From JAKAGZ01 sp964412105 (GTDB taxonomy: Bacteria; Bacteroidota; Ignavibacteria; Ignavibacteriales; Ignavibacteriaceae): 55,997 nt of DNA. The number at the start of each line of letters is the position of its first letter. Positions within the stretch are counted from its first letter, which is position 1. A program made the position numbers and the translations under genes. The stretch spans positions 1 to 55,997 of the forward strand of contig CAYPNM010000021.1 of assembly GCA_964412105.1 (NCBI GenBank), written 5' to 3'. Below the pieces are notes generated by a model, which did no database searches, was not told where the DNA came from, and was given only the letters and a program-made list of their open reading frames with translations. Below are positions 1 to 7,860 of the stretch, piece by piece.

Positions 1-65
1 AATAGCAGCCCAATAGCAGCGCAATAGCTGCCCAATAGTAGGCCAATAGCAGCCCAATAGCAGTT
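1..65. repeat. 11-bp tandem repeat, about six copies
   Basis: Six imperfect head-to-tail copies of an 11-base unit with consensus AATAGCAGCCC run from the first base to about 65. The units differ by one to three bases. The array begins at the window edge and probably continues upstream. The period is not a multiple of three and no reading frame was recognised, so it is taken as a non-coding minisatellite. There are no spacers, so it is not a CRISPR array. Confidence 0.85.
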
Positions 66-329
66 CAGATTAGCCTGTGCCTTTCCTTCAGGAGAAATTT
101 GAATTATACCACAATGAGTATTGAATAAAAAGCCTCATGTTGAACAGATCATGGCTCTAACTAACAAAATTAAGTGGATTCGGAATCCGTTTGAGATACA
201 AGTAGGTCAGGATGATATTTGTAAATATAGGCCGCAGCTAAATGGCACAATTACAAATCAGGAATAAGTTACTTTAAAACAGATGGTTTGCATATATTTT
301 AGATCAAATTTTTATATTTTGGTGCATTT
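66..329. other. Intergenic stretch, no gene seen
   Basis: AT-rich sequence between the tandem repeat and the first gene. I see no convincing reading frame, hairpin or RNA gene. It presumably holds the promoter of the rightward gene group that starts at 330. Confidence 0.5.
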
Positions 330-1175
330 ATGAAGACAATTCTTTCAATTATAGTGGCTTGGCTCTTCACTTTGCCAACCATTGCACAAAATTATGTCTT
401 CGAGGGACAAATAGGCAGTTTCAGAAATGCTTCATCATTTTGCATTACCTCTGCCGGTTTTTTTTATGTAACCGATAAAACTTCAGATGAAGTTTTTAAG
501 CTTGATACTTTGGGCAATAAATTACAAGATACTGGGGGATATGGATGGACCGAATCCACTTTTGATCAGCCGGTTGATGTATTTGCAACTCCTCTGAATG
601 TTTATGTTTCAGACAAGAATAACCACAGAATCCAAAGATTTGATAAAAATTTGAATTTTATTTCCCAGCTTTACACAAGGAATGATCCCAATACTGAGGA
701 AAGATTCGGTTTTCCATTGAGCTGCGTTACTTCTAACCAGGGGGATATGTATATACTGGATTCAGAAAATAAGCGTATTATTAAATTCAATACCTTTGGT
801 CAGTTTGTTCAGGATTTTGGAGGATTTGATGCGGGAGCCTATGCATTATCTGATCCTAAAAAACTGGCAGTATCTCCAAATAACGATATTTATGTGCTTG
901 ATGATAAAAAGTTAATTATTTTTGATCAGTATGGTAACGGCTTAAAGATGATGAGCTTAAAAGAAAATTTTAATGATATAAATATTACAGGAAACAACCT
1001 TACCCTGACTTCCGATTCTCTAATTTATACTTCAAATTTTAATGACCCTGATATCGAATTATCCAAGTTGACATTAATTGCATCGCCGGGAGACGGATTT
1101 GTCAGCTCGTTAATTTTTATGAAGAAGTTATATGTTTTAACAAAAAATGAAATTTGGATTTTCACAGAAAACTAA
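330..1175 (+). CDS. Exported NHL-repeat beta-propeller protein
   Basis: A 281-aa protein with an N-terminal signal peptide (hydrophobic residues about 4-17, cleavage near AIA/Q). The rest is built of NHL-like blades of the form 'x-x-YV-D---N-RI--FD--G', seen at about residues 43-62, 90-110, 145-165 and 185-205. Such propellers are usually periplasmic or surface binding modules, and no catalytic residues are evident. It is the first of four closely spaced rightward genes, and the next gene begins 4 bases after its stop. The biological role is unknown. Propeller assignment is from repeat appearance only. Confidence 0.7.
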   Translation: MKTILSIIVAWLFTLPTIAQNYVFEGQIGSFRNASSFCITSAGFFYVTDKTSDEVFKLDTLGNKLQDTGGYGWTESTFDQPVDVFATPLNVYVSDKNNHRIQRFDKNLNFISQLYTRNDPNTEERFGFPLSCVTSNQGDMYILDSENKRIIKFNTFGQFVQDFGGFDAGAYALSDPKKLAVSPNNDIYVLDDKKLIIFDQYGNGLKMMSLKENFNDINITGNNLTLTSDSLIYTSNFNDPDIELSKLTLIASPGDGFVSSLIFMKKLYVLTKNEIWIFTEN

Positions 1176-1179
1176 CCTT

Positions 1180-1668
1180 ATGAATGAAATTGCTGTAGAA
1201 AAAGAATTTAGATTTTCTGCAAATATAACCGTTGTAAGATTTTTTATATTTTTATCACTCCTTTTATGGTGCCTTGGATTTACTTATGCCTCCATTTTCC
1301 CTAAAAGCCCGATGCTTATTTTATACCCTCTGCTTAAGCAATTTTATTCATCTGTATGTCACCAGGTAGGTTATAAAACAATTCAATTTAATGGAATTAA
1401 TTTCCTGGTCTGCGCGAGGTGCAGTGGAATTTATTTTGGCGGATTAATCGCATCGATATTATTTTTATTTCCTTCTAAGTCACATTCTCTAAAAATAAAG
1501 TACTTATTTATAGCTGCTGTTCCTATGCTGGTTGATGTGGGTCTATATTCAACAGGCATATATGAATATTCAAAAATTATTGCGTTAAGTTCGGGACTTT
1601 TATTTGGCTTTGTTGCCGTCAGTATTCTTTTAATCATCATTGAAAACAATTTGCTAAAAGAAAATTAA
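1180..1668 (+). CDS. DUF2085 family small membrane protein
   Basis: A 162-aa integral membrane protein with about four hydrophobic segments. It carries the hallmark DUF2085 motifs: a CHQ triplet after the first helix and CARCSGIYFG at the start of the next, giving three conserved cysteines and a histidine that could bind a metal. The frame is open back to an ATG at 1147, but that would overlap the upstream gene by 29 bases, so the ATG at 1180, just after the upstream stop, is preferred. The family's function is unknown. It lies in a row with two other small membrane proteins. Confidence 0.75.
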   Translation: MNEIAVEKEFRFSANITVVRFFIFLSLLLWCLGFTYASIFPKSPMLILYPLLKQFYSSVCHQVGYKTIQFNGINFLVCARCSGIYFGGLIASILFLFPSKSHSLKIKYLFIAAVPMLVDVGLYSTGIYEYSKIIALSSGLLFGFVAVSILLIIIENNLLKEN

Positions 1669-1676
1669 AATTTATA

Positions 1677-2180
1677 ATGAATTATCATAAATATTTCCCT
1701 TCTCTTGTTTGCGGCTTTGGTGCTGCAGTTATTTCAACAATCCCCGGAGTAAAAAGCATTGGATGTTGTTTGATTATACCTGTCGCAGCCTGGCTTTCTC
1801 TGGTACTGAATGAAAGAATTAACAAAGTTAAACCGCCTGTCTCTGCGGCTAACGCATTATTTTTCGGTTTGCTTACTGGCCTATTTGCTGCAATCTTTTC
1901 CACTGGCTTCGATGTTATAATAACTATGATAATGCATACAAATGATTTTGTACAGACCCTTCCGCAGACCGAATCGGTTGTTAAAGCCTGGAATCTGGGA
2001 CAATTATGGAATGAGACCTCTTCTTTATTACACAGGATGTCTACTGAAATTCAAAATAACGGATTTTCATTAATCTATACTATTTCTATTTTATTCAGCA
2101 ATTTAATTATTGATTCTATCTTCGGAATGATCGGTGGACTTATTGGAATGTCGATTCAAAACAGAAGGAAGATTCTTTAA
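1677..2180 (+). CDS. Hypothetical membrane protein (four helices)
   Basis: A 167-aa hydrophobic protein with membrane segments near residues 9-45, 58-85 and 128-160, and a polar stretch at about 88-125 that should face one side of the membrane. The N-terminal part is rich in Gly, Ala and Cys (GVKSIGCCLIIP). It vaguely resembles DUF4199-type Bacteroidota membrane proteins, but I do not firmly recognise the family. It begins 8 bases after the DUF2085 gene and ends 2 bases before the next small membrane gene, so the three are almost certainly cotranscribed. Confidence 0.65.
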   Translation: MNYHKYFPSLVCGFGAAVISTIPGVKSIGCCLIIPVAAWLSLVLNERINKVKPPVSAANALFFGLLTGLFAAIFSTGFDVIITMIMHTNDFVQTLPQTESVVKAWNLGQLWNETSSLLHRMSTEIQNNGFSLIYTISILFSNLIIDSIFGMIGGLIGMSIQNRRKIL

Positions 2181-2182
2181 CA

Positions 2183-2482
2183 ATGATAACAGCAATTATT
2201 TTTGCAGCTCATATCATATTCGCACTAATAATTTTTACAAAAAAATGGCAAGACGAGAGCTTAAAATCGGGGTTTATTAATCTTGCGCTAATAGGGGTCC
2301 TGTTTGCTGTTGGATGGTCAATTTCAGGAATAATTGCCAAGCTTGTTATGAAGCCAGAAGGACTGGGATTGTATTATGATAGAGATACTTTTTCATTGAC
2401 GATTCTTTCTATCGCGGAATATTTTTTCTATAAATTTTATTACAAGGAAGAATCTATTTCAACCGATAGGGAAATACAATAA
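2183..2482 (+). CDS. Hypothetical small membrane protein
   Basis: A 99-aa protein with hydrophobic segments at about 1-18, 32-54 and 68-85 and a charged C-terminal tail. It was not recognised. An AGGAAG sequence about 10 bases before the ATG could serve as ribosome binding site. Its last 29 bases overlap the 3' end of the convergent tonB gene (2454-2482), so the two transcripts must be antisense to each other there. No intrinsic terminator is visible between them. Confidence 0.6.
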   Translation: MITAIIFAAHIIFALIIFTKKWQDESLKSGFINLALIGVLFAVGWSISGIIAKLVMKPEGLGLYYDRDTFSLTILSIAEYFFYKFYYKEESISTDREIQ

Positions 2483-3158
2483 CGGCTATCTGGTCAGTCT
2501 GTTTTTGGGAAGGATCCAGTGCTTCAAATCGCCATTGTCTTAAAGAATTAATCGCAGCATTTTCAAGTCTTGTATCAGCTTTTATAAGGGGGAAGATATT
2601 TCCCACTGTCCCATCCGGTAAAATTGAGAAACGCAATCTTATGTCAATTTCTTTATCTACACCTTGCGGATATTCAGGCAAAATAAAACTATAAATTTTC
2701 CTTTGTCCTTTTCCTCCCCAGTCGATATCATACCCGAAACTTCCGCTTCCATTAGCTTTATTCCCCATTCCTTCAGTTGTTTCGTTATCATTCGTTTTTA
2801 TTTTGCTTTCTTTTTTATTAGTATCTGATATCTTCTTATTCTTTTCGGCAGGTTTGATTATATTTTCATCCGACGTATTTTTTGCTTCCGGTAGTTTAAC
2901 TTTCTTTACTTCATTATTTGTATTCGTGGCTTCACTTTTTTTTTGCTCTTTTGATAATTTTTCAATCTGGTTTACCTGTGTGCCAATGTTGCCCGATGAT
3001 CCAGGTTGGCCCGAAGTACCGAATGAAAGTTCAACATATTGTTTGGCCGGATATTCAATTGTGAAATTTAAAAACAGGAATGCTACTAATAGTGCTATGT
3101 GGAATAAGACTGATGCCGATATAGAAATATTTTTAATGTTTTTATAATTAAACTTCAT
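2454..3158 (-). CDS. TonB-family energy transducer, last gene of the HU-SPOR/Ton operon
   Basis: A 234-aa protein. It has a short cytoplasmic N-terminus, one membrane anchor at about residues 11-33, and a long polar periplasmic linker rich in Lys, Glu, Asn and Ser rather than the usual Pro-Lys repeats. A C-terminal TonB domain covers about 150-234 (LPEYPQGVDKEIDIRLRFSI, then NAAINSLRQWRFEA). TonB carries energy from the ExbB-ExbD proton channel to outer-membrane partners. The exbD and exbB genes lie immediately upstream, and a barrel with a TonB-box-like segment lies further up the same operon, so that barrel is the obvious partner. It is the 3'-terminal gene and overlaps a convergent gene by 29 bases. 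Confidence 0.85.
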   Translation of the reverse strand: MKFNYKNIKNISISASVLFHIALLVAFLFLNFTIEYPAKQYVELSFGTSGQPGSSGNIGTQVNQIEKLSKEQKKSEATNTNNEVKKVKLPEAKNTSDENIIKPAEKNKKISDTNKKESKIKTNDNETTEGMGNKANGSGSFGYDIDWGGKGQRKIYSFILPEYPQGVDKEIDIRLRFSILPDGTVGNIFPLIKADTRLENAAINSLRQWRFEALDPSQKQTDQIAVIVFPYRLK

Positions 3159-3188
3159 TTTTACTCACCGTTTTCTAAACCGATTCAT

Positions 3189-3593
3189 TCAAATCTTTTC
3201 TTTCTGCGTCTGGATCGTAAATTTATCAATACCAGTCGCCTTTGCTGCATCAATTACCTTTATAACCAAATCCAGGGCAACTGACTTATCAGCACGAATT
3301 ATCAAATTGTCTTCAGTCGATTTCGTTTTTAATACACTCAGTTTAGCGGGTAATTGATCCAGTGCTACAGGTTCCTGCCCAAGAAAGACAGCACCGTCTG
3401 AAGTAATTGTTATAATTAAATTGGACGGTGCGGATTGTTCATTTATTTTAGAACCGGGCAATTTTACTTTAACTCCGGTCTGGATTACAAATTGAGATGT
3501 AAGTAAAAAGAATATTAGCAATAGCATTACTATATCAGTCAGCGAAGAATAGCTGAATGCGGCCAGAGGTTCACTTGAAGTTTTAAATTTCAT
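3189..3593 (-). CDS. exbD: ExbD/TolR-family biopolymer transporter
   Basis: A 134-aa protein, the usual ExbD length. It has a short N-terminus, one membrane helix at about residues 18-38 with the conserved proton-carrying aspartate (D20 in SSLTDIVMLLLIFFLL), and a periplasmic C-terminal domain with the 'LIIRADKSVALDLVIKVIDAAKATGI' type ending typical of ExbD/TolR. It works with ExbB as the proton-driven stator that energises TonB or TolA. It lies between exbB and tonB on the same strand with gaps of 68 and 30 bases. Sequence alone does not tell ExbD from TolR; the neighbouring TonB domain favours ExbD. Confidence 0.9.
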   Translation of the reverse strand: MKFKTSSEPLAAFSYSSLTDIVMLLLIFFLLTSQFVIQTGVKVKLPGSKINEQSAPSNLIITITSDGAVFLGQEPVALDQLPAKLSVLKTKSTEDNLIIRADKSVALDLVIKVIDAAKATGIDKFTIQTQKEKI

Positions 3594-3661
3594 TTTTTAA
3601 CCTTAACGAATTACAATACGCAGTATCATAACTTATAATTTTAACTAATTTCCTGAATTTA

Positions 3662-4324
3662 TTAGATCTCAATTTCAATTTCTTCATTTTCAGATTCGGG
3701 AGAACTATCGGATGTATCCTGGATCACATCAATTACGTCATTAGCAACAGTTTCTATATCACCAACTAATTTTTTTACGCTGCTTACAAAATGATTGTAA
3801 AAAGCCAGAGCCGGGATTCCAACTATTAGACCAAAAGCCGTAGTAATTAAAGCTTCCCATATTCCGCCCGCAAGGTCACTGGGATTTGCTGCTCCTGCAA
3901 GCTGTTGAATTGTCATAAATGCCGATATCATCCCGGTAACTGTTCCCAGAAAGCCCAGTAACGGAGCAATTCCTGCAATCGTAGCAAGAAAAGGAAGTCC
4001 CTTCTCGAGTTTGCTTATTTCCTGTGATCCGGCATTTTCAATTGCTTCTTTAACGCGTTCGTGACCAAGATGATATTTCTTTAAACCTTTTCGGATAATA
4101 TTAGCAACTGGCGATTTTTCTTCTATGCAATAACTCATAGCACCCGAAATATCTTTTTTCCTTAAAAGACCCCTTATCCTTACCATAAAGGCGGGAATGT
4201 TAGTTTTCGACTTTCTTAGTACTATATACCTGTCAATAATGATTGCCAAACCAATAATCGAACAAAGCAGAATCGGCCACATTATAAGACCGCCTTTCAA
4301 AAATATTGAGAGTAAATTCATCAT
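3662..4324 (-). CDS. exbB: ExbB/TolQ-family proton channel
   Basis: A 220-aa protein with three membrane helices at about residues 10-32, 105-132 and 152-178 and a large cytoplasmic loop between the first two, the standard MotA/TolQ/ExbB plan. The typical segment PFLATIAGIAPLLGFLGTVTGM precedes helix 2 and the region 'GIWEALITTAFGLIVGIPAL' lies in helix 3. Together with the adjacent ExbD it should form the proton channel in the inner membrane. The C-terminus is acidic. Two ATG codons at the start (MM) leave a one-residue uncertainty. The gene starts 25 bases after the HU-SPOR gene. Confidence 0.92.
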   Translation of the reverse strand: MMNLLSIFLKGGLIMWPILLCSIIGLAIIIDRYIVLRKSKTNIPAFMVRIRGLLRKKDISGAMSYCIEEKSPVANIIRKGLKKYHLGHERVKEAIENAGSQEISKLEKGLPFLATIAGIAPLLGFLGTVTGMISAFMTIQQLAGAANPSDLAGGIWEALITTAFGLIVGIPALAFYNHFVSSVKKLVGDIETVANDVIDVIQDTSDSSPESENEEIEIEI

Positions 4325-4349
4325 ATGCTTTTTCTCACATTATTTATCG

Positions 4350-6248
4350 TTATTTATTACTTAACAAAAAATTTTCCGCATCCCTCATAGATCTAAAATT
4401 CCTAATCTTAACTCTGTACCATGTTCCCTTCCCTGGAACTGCCGCTTTTTCCACATATGCATCTAATCCTTTTTTTTTTAATTTAGCTGCCTGTTCAACA
4501 GCAACAGATTTTGTTCTAAATGAACTTACCTGAACTGTATAATTGCCATTTTCAAATGAAATAAGTTTATGCAGTTCGGCTGTATCAATCGGAGCCGGTA
4601 AATTACTGAAAGAAAATGAAGAAGCATTTCTATTATTTGCTTCATTTGAGGTTGCCATTTTCTGAACCTGCTTATTGGAGGCTTCCGGTTCATTAACTTT
4701 TTTTGAAACATCCTGATTAATACTGTCGTCTGCAATTTCAACCTTACTTGTTTTGCTTTTTCCTAAATAGGTCACAGGGACAGTATAATCTCTTTCGATT
4801 ATATGAGTGTTGATTACTTTAGATGCAGCAATTTGTTTGGCTTCTGGATTTTTTGAACTTACAAAGTAATGAGACATATATAAATAGAACACTATGGCAA
4901 TTGCTATTATAATTATTATAGCTATTATAAAAATAGGCAGAGATCCTTTACGTGAATAAAACGCTTCTCTTTGTTCTCTGCGTGAAATAAATTTTGTTTT
5001 TTCAGGAGATTTCTCTTTCATATCCAAAGAATTTTGTCCATTTTTTTGCATTATAGTTTTTGCACTTTCACTCTCTATCAGGTCCTTATCAGCATTTGGG
5101 AGCTCTTCTTCTTTTTCAAATTTAAGTTTATCAAATTCTTCAATTTTAATTCGCTCATCCAAATTCTTTTCATTTAATTCGGCATCCGGCTCAAATTGAT
5201 CATAAGCTATTGTTTTAGTTTTCCTTAAACTACGATAAATAGAAGTATCAGAAAGTTTTTCGCTTTCGTCTTTTTCGAGATATGAAGAATAAGATCTCAC
5301 GCGTTCAAAACTATCTTCCTTATCATCCTCAAGCTCCCTTGATACGATTTGCTCCTTAAGCTCGGTTTCTTCCTTATTTTCAGCTAAATCCGTAACTTGG
5401 TCACTTTCTTTTCCTTCAGCATTTATATTTTCTTCAGGGTTAACTGATTCATCTTCAACAGTTGTTATCCCGAAATTCCAGTCTGTTTTATCCCCTTCTA
5501 TTCGATCTTCATATTCATCCTCAACAATTGAAGGTTGTTCCTTTTCCACATCAAGTATAGAATCCTCTACAATTTCCTTATCAATATCATCTCCCAAATT
5601 CCATGTTATTTCTTTTTCCGGAGTTTCGACAGTCTCTTTATTATCTTCTTTTGAAATGGCTGTGATATCACTATCGGAAATATTTTGTGTGTGAACTTCA
5701 CTCCAGTTAAACTCAAGTTGATCAGGCTTTATTGAATCAGCATCAATAATTAATACTTCATTACCTTTAGTATATTCCTTTACTACTTCAACGGTTTTTA
5801 ACAGTTTATCAACTCTCACTTCAATAAGTTTGCGGAGCTCCAGCCCGGTTAATGGAATGAAAAAGTCCTGGCTAATAACGCCCTGAATCGGAATAACCGG
5901 CCTGCCAATGCTTAAGCTAAAATGTGAATCAAGCGGATTATAATTTCCATATTCAATAGCAGGTACGTTAAAAATAATTTCTTTAGTAGCACTTTCATCA
6001 CGTGCTACAACAGGATAATAAACCATCAATTCAATAAAAGTGGAATTACTATTTTCAGACTCAGATAATTTTGCCCTGATTTTCCCCTTCCTAAGCTGAA
6101 AGTGTCCGAATCCTTTCAAAAAAATAGCTTCACCAGCCTTTAGAAGATCAGAAGATTTCTTTAACAATAATTCAAAAAAAATCTTGGCTTCCGAATCAGG
6201 AACACCAGCGTGCTTGGCAATATTTCTTATTAACTCTGCTTTAGTCAT
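4350..6248 (-). CDS. HU/IHF-like DNA-binding domain fused through a membrane helix to a SPOR domain
   Basis: A 632-aa protein with an unusual plan. Residues 1-60 read as an HU/IHF-fold domain (MTKAELIRNIAKHAG, then GEAIFLKGFGHFQLRKGKIRAK). About 70-165 looks like a second globular unit. Residues 166-435 are a very acidic low-complexity linker, 437-459 a single membrane helix preceded by a basic cluster (positive inside), and 569-632 a SPOR domain (NYTVQVSSFRTKSVAVEQAAKLKKKG, ending WYRVKIRNF). By the positive-inside rule, HU is cytoplasmic and SPOR periplasmic. SPOR domains bind denuded glycan strands at division sites; HU domains bind DNA or act as protein modules. I recall HU-superfamily/SPOR fusions being described in Bacteroidetes, with no settled function. 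It sits between the barrel gene and exbB, within one operon. Confidence 0.85.
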   Translation of the reverse strand: MTKAELIRNIAKHAGVPDSEAKIFFELLLKKSSDLLKAGEAIFLKGFGHFQLRKGKIRAKLSESENSNSTFIELMVYYPVVARDESATKEIIFNVPAIEYGNYNPLDSHFSLSIGRPVIPIQGVISQDFFIPLTGLELRKLIEVRVDKLLKTVEVVKEYTKGNEVLIIDADSIKPDQLEFNWSEVHTQNISDSDITAISKEDNKETVETPEKEITWNLGDDIDKEIVEDSILDVEKEQPSIVEDEYEDRIEGDKTDWNFGITTVEDESVNPEENINAEGKESDQVTDLAENKEETELKEQIVSRELEDDKEDSFERVRSYSSYLEKDESEKLSDTSIYRSLRKTKTIAYDQFEPDAELNEKNLDERIKIEEFDKLKFEKEEELPNADKDLIESESAKTIMQKNGQNSLDMKEKSPEKTKFISRREQREAFYSRKGSLPIFIIAIIIIIAIAIVFYLYMSHYFVSSKNPEAKQIAASKVINTHIIERDYTVPVTYLGKSKTSKVEIADDSINQDVSKKVNEPEASNKQVQKMATSNEANNRNASSFSFSNLPAPIDTAELHKLISFENGNYTVQVSSFRTKSVAVEQAAKLKKKGLDAYVEKAAVPGKGTWYRVKIRNFRSMRDAENFLLSNK

Positions 6249-6264
6249 TCCTAGTGATCAATTT

Positions 6265-7860
6265 TTACCATTTATAAGTAAAGCCTGCCAGTAAATCAAG
6301 GGGAGCATCTCTGTATCCATTCCATTTATAGTTCTTTTTATCAGCTAAATTGGACAACTCCACATTCAAGGAAAAATTATTCCCAAATTTATACGCAAAT
6401 TTGGCCCCTAAATCAATATAAGAATTAAGCTTATTAACATTGTTTATATCAGTATAGCTCTCGGATGCAAAAAATAACTTCGGCTCAAAATATAAACCAA
6501 AACCAAAATTATAGCCATATGACATTGTTGCATTAAACTTTGGTGAATAAGGAATTACATTGCCTGAACTACTTCTTAAATAATTGTACTCAAATGTTGC
6601 GTAAAAAACTCCATAAGGGCCATTATGGAAAAGAAAATTTACAAATCCTGAATAGTCTTTAGCCTCTGTAAAATTAACATCAAATAAACCCGGTCTGGCA
6701 GAAGTTACAAAGAACGGCAGATTATCGGCATTAAAATATTTTATACCTGCATCAATCTCATAGTATTTATAATATTGATATTTTATTGCTGCCTTGAATG
6801 CAGAAGTCTTTTTAACAAATGCATTTGGAAATATTTGAGGATTATAATATTTATTTTGTTCCAGGAAATCTCCCTGTCCTAAAAATTCTGCTGAAGGATT
6901 GTATTCACCATATAAAGAAATAAAATTATTTAGCTTTAAGGCAATAGTTGCATAAGGAGCAGTATAGTTTAAGCTGCCGGATTTTGAATAACTTACACCG
7001 CCTGCAATATTAAGGCTATTAGCTAAATCAAACTGTATATAAGGCCTTGCAAAGATATAGTCATAGCTGTCTGAACTTACTACAGAATTTGTAATAAACT
7101 GTTTAGCATAGTTAATATTTACTGCCAGATCAAAATATTGAAAATCTCCTTTTAAGTATGAATATAATCTTAATAAATTTTCTGATAGATTTTCACTACG
7201 CAGGAATGTGTATTTATCGCTAGCATGCAAATCAAAATTAAAATATCTTGATATTAGATTACTTATTCCTGCATAATAATTACCGCTATAATAATTTCTC
7301 TTTTCAGTAGGATTACTTGAAGCATAAAGCTTATAGGCATTCAAACCATAGCCTCCCCGAAAACTAATTTGTGTACCTTTCAGTGCAGCATCATTCGGCA
7401 CATAAAACGTAAGAGTCATTTCTCCATTTAATTTATACCAATCACTATTGTCAATGTAGGCTCTGTGATTTTCACCATTAATAACTGCTCCTAAAATTCC
7501 GCTACTGAAAGGCTGAGAAAAAGAGAAACTTCCTGCTGGGGATGAATATAATCCCGTTCCAATTGATAACCTTGTGTTGTATACATTTTGAGTATCAACC
7601 AAATTAATCTGATTTTTTATAGGATTTGACAGGTCAGCTACTTTGAGATCCTCCGTTGAAGGAATTGGTTTAAGAAAATCGCCTGAAATTGTTGAAATAA
7701 TCCCCGGATCAATCTTTGCTGATTTCTGGAGTGATATAACATCCTTACCAGTTATCACAAAATCAGGTAATTCTACATCAGGATTATTTTTATCATTACC
7801 TTGAGCAAGAATAAAGGTCGTATATAAAAGCATCAGTACAAATATGTTAAATATTTTCAT
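6265..7860 (-). CDS. Outer-membrane beta-barrel with TonB-box-like N-terminus and no visible plug
   Basis: A 531-aa exported protein with signal peptide 1-19 (cleavage near ILA/Q). A short N-terminal segment includes DFVITGK (residues 33-39), which resembles a TonB box. Many alternating aromatic/polar strands follow from about residue 95 to the C-terminal aromatic residue (FTYKW), as expected of an outer-membrane barrel. Only about 70 residues separate the TonB-box-like motif from the first strands, too short for a standard plug of about 130 residues. The start codon overlaps the stop of the TPR gene by 4 bases (ATGA type), so translation is likely coupled. The ligand is unknown. Confidence 0.75.
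   Translation of the reverse strand: MKIFNIFVLMLLYTTFILAQGNDKNNPDVELPDFVITGKDVISLQKSAKIDPGIISTISGDFLKPIPSTEDLKVADLSNPIKNQINLVDTQNVYNTRLSIGTGLYSSPAGSFSFSQPFSSGILGAVINGENHRAYIDNSDWYKLNGEMTLTFYVPNDAALKGTQISFRGGYGLNAYKLYASSNPTEKRNYYSGNYYAGISNLISRYFNFDLHASDKYTFLRSENLSENLLRLYSYLKGDFQYFDLAVNINYAKQFITNSVVSSDSYDYIFARPYIQFDLANSLNIAGGVSYSKSGSLNYTAPYATIALKLNNFISLYGEYNPSAEFLGQGDFLEQNKYYNPQIFPNAFVKKTSAFKAAIKYQYYKYYEIDAGIKYFNADNLPFFVTSARPGLFDVNFTEAKDYSGFVNFLFHNGPYGVFYATFEYNYLRSSSGNVIPYSPKFNATMSYGYNFGFGLYFEPKLFFASESYTDINNVNKLNSYIDLGAKFAYKFGNNFSLNVELSNLADKKNYKWNGYRDAPLDLLAGFTYKW

Noticed and set aside
1..65. Possible CRISPR array at the left edge
   Set aside because: The units are directly adjacent with no unique spacers, and the period is only 11 bases.
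2803..3147. A 114-codon plus-strand frame opposite tonB
   Set aside because: It is the antisense shadow of the Lys/Glu/Asn-rich TonB linker, which gives long Phe/Leu/Ser-rich frames by composition.
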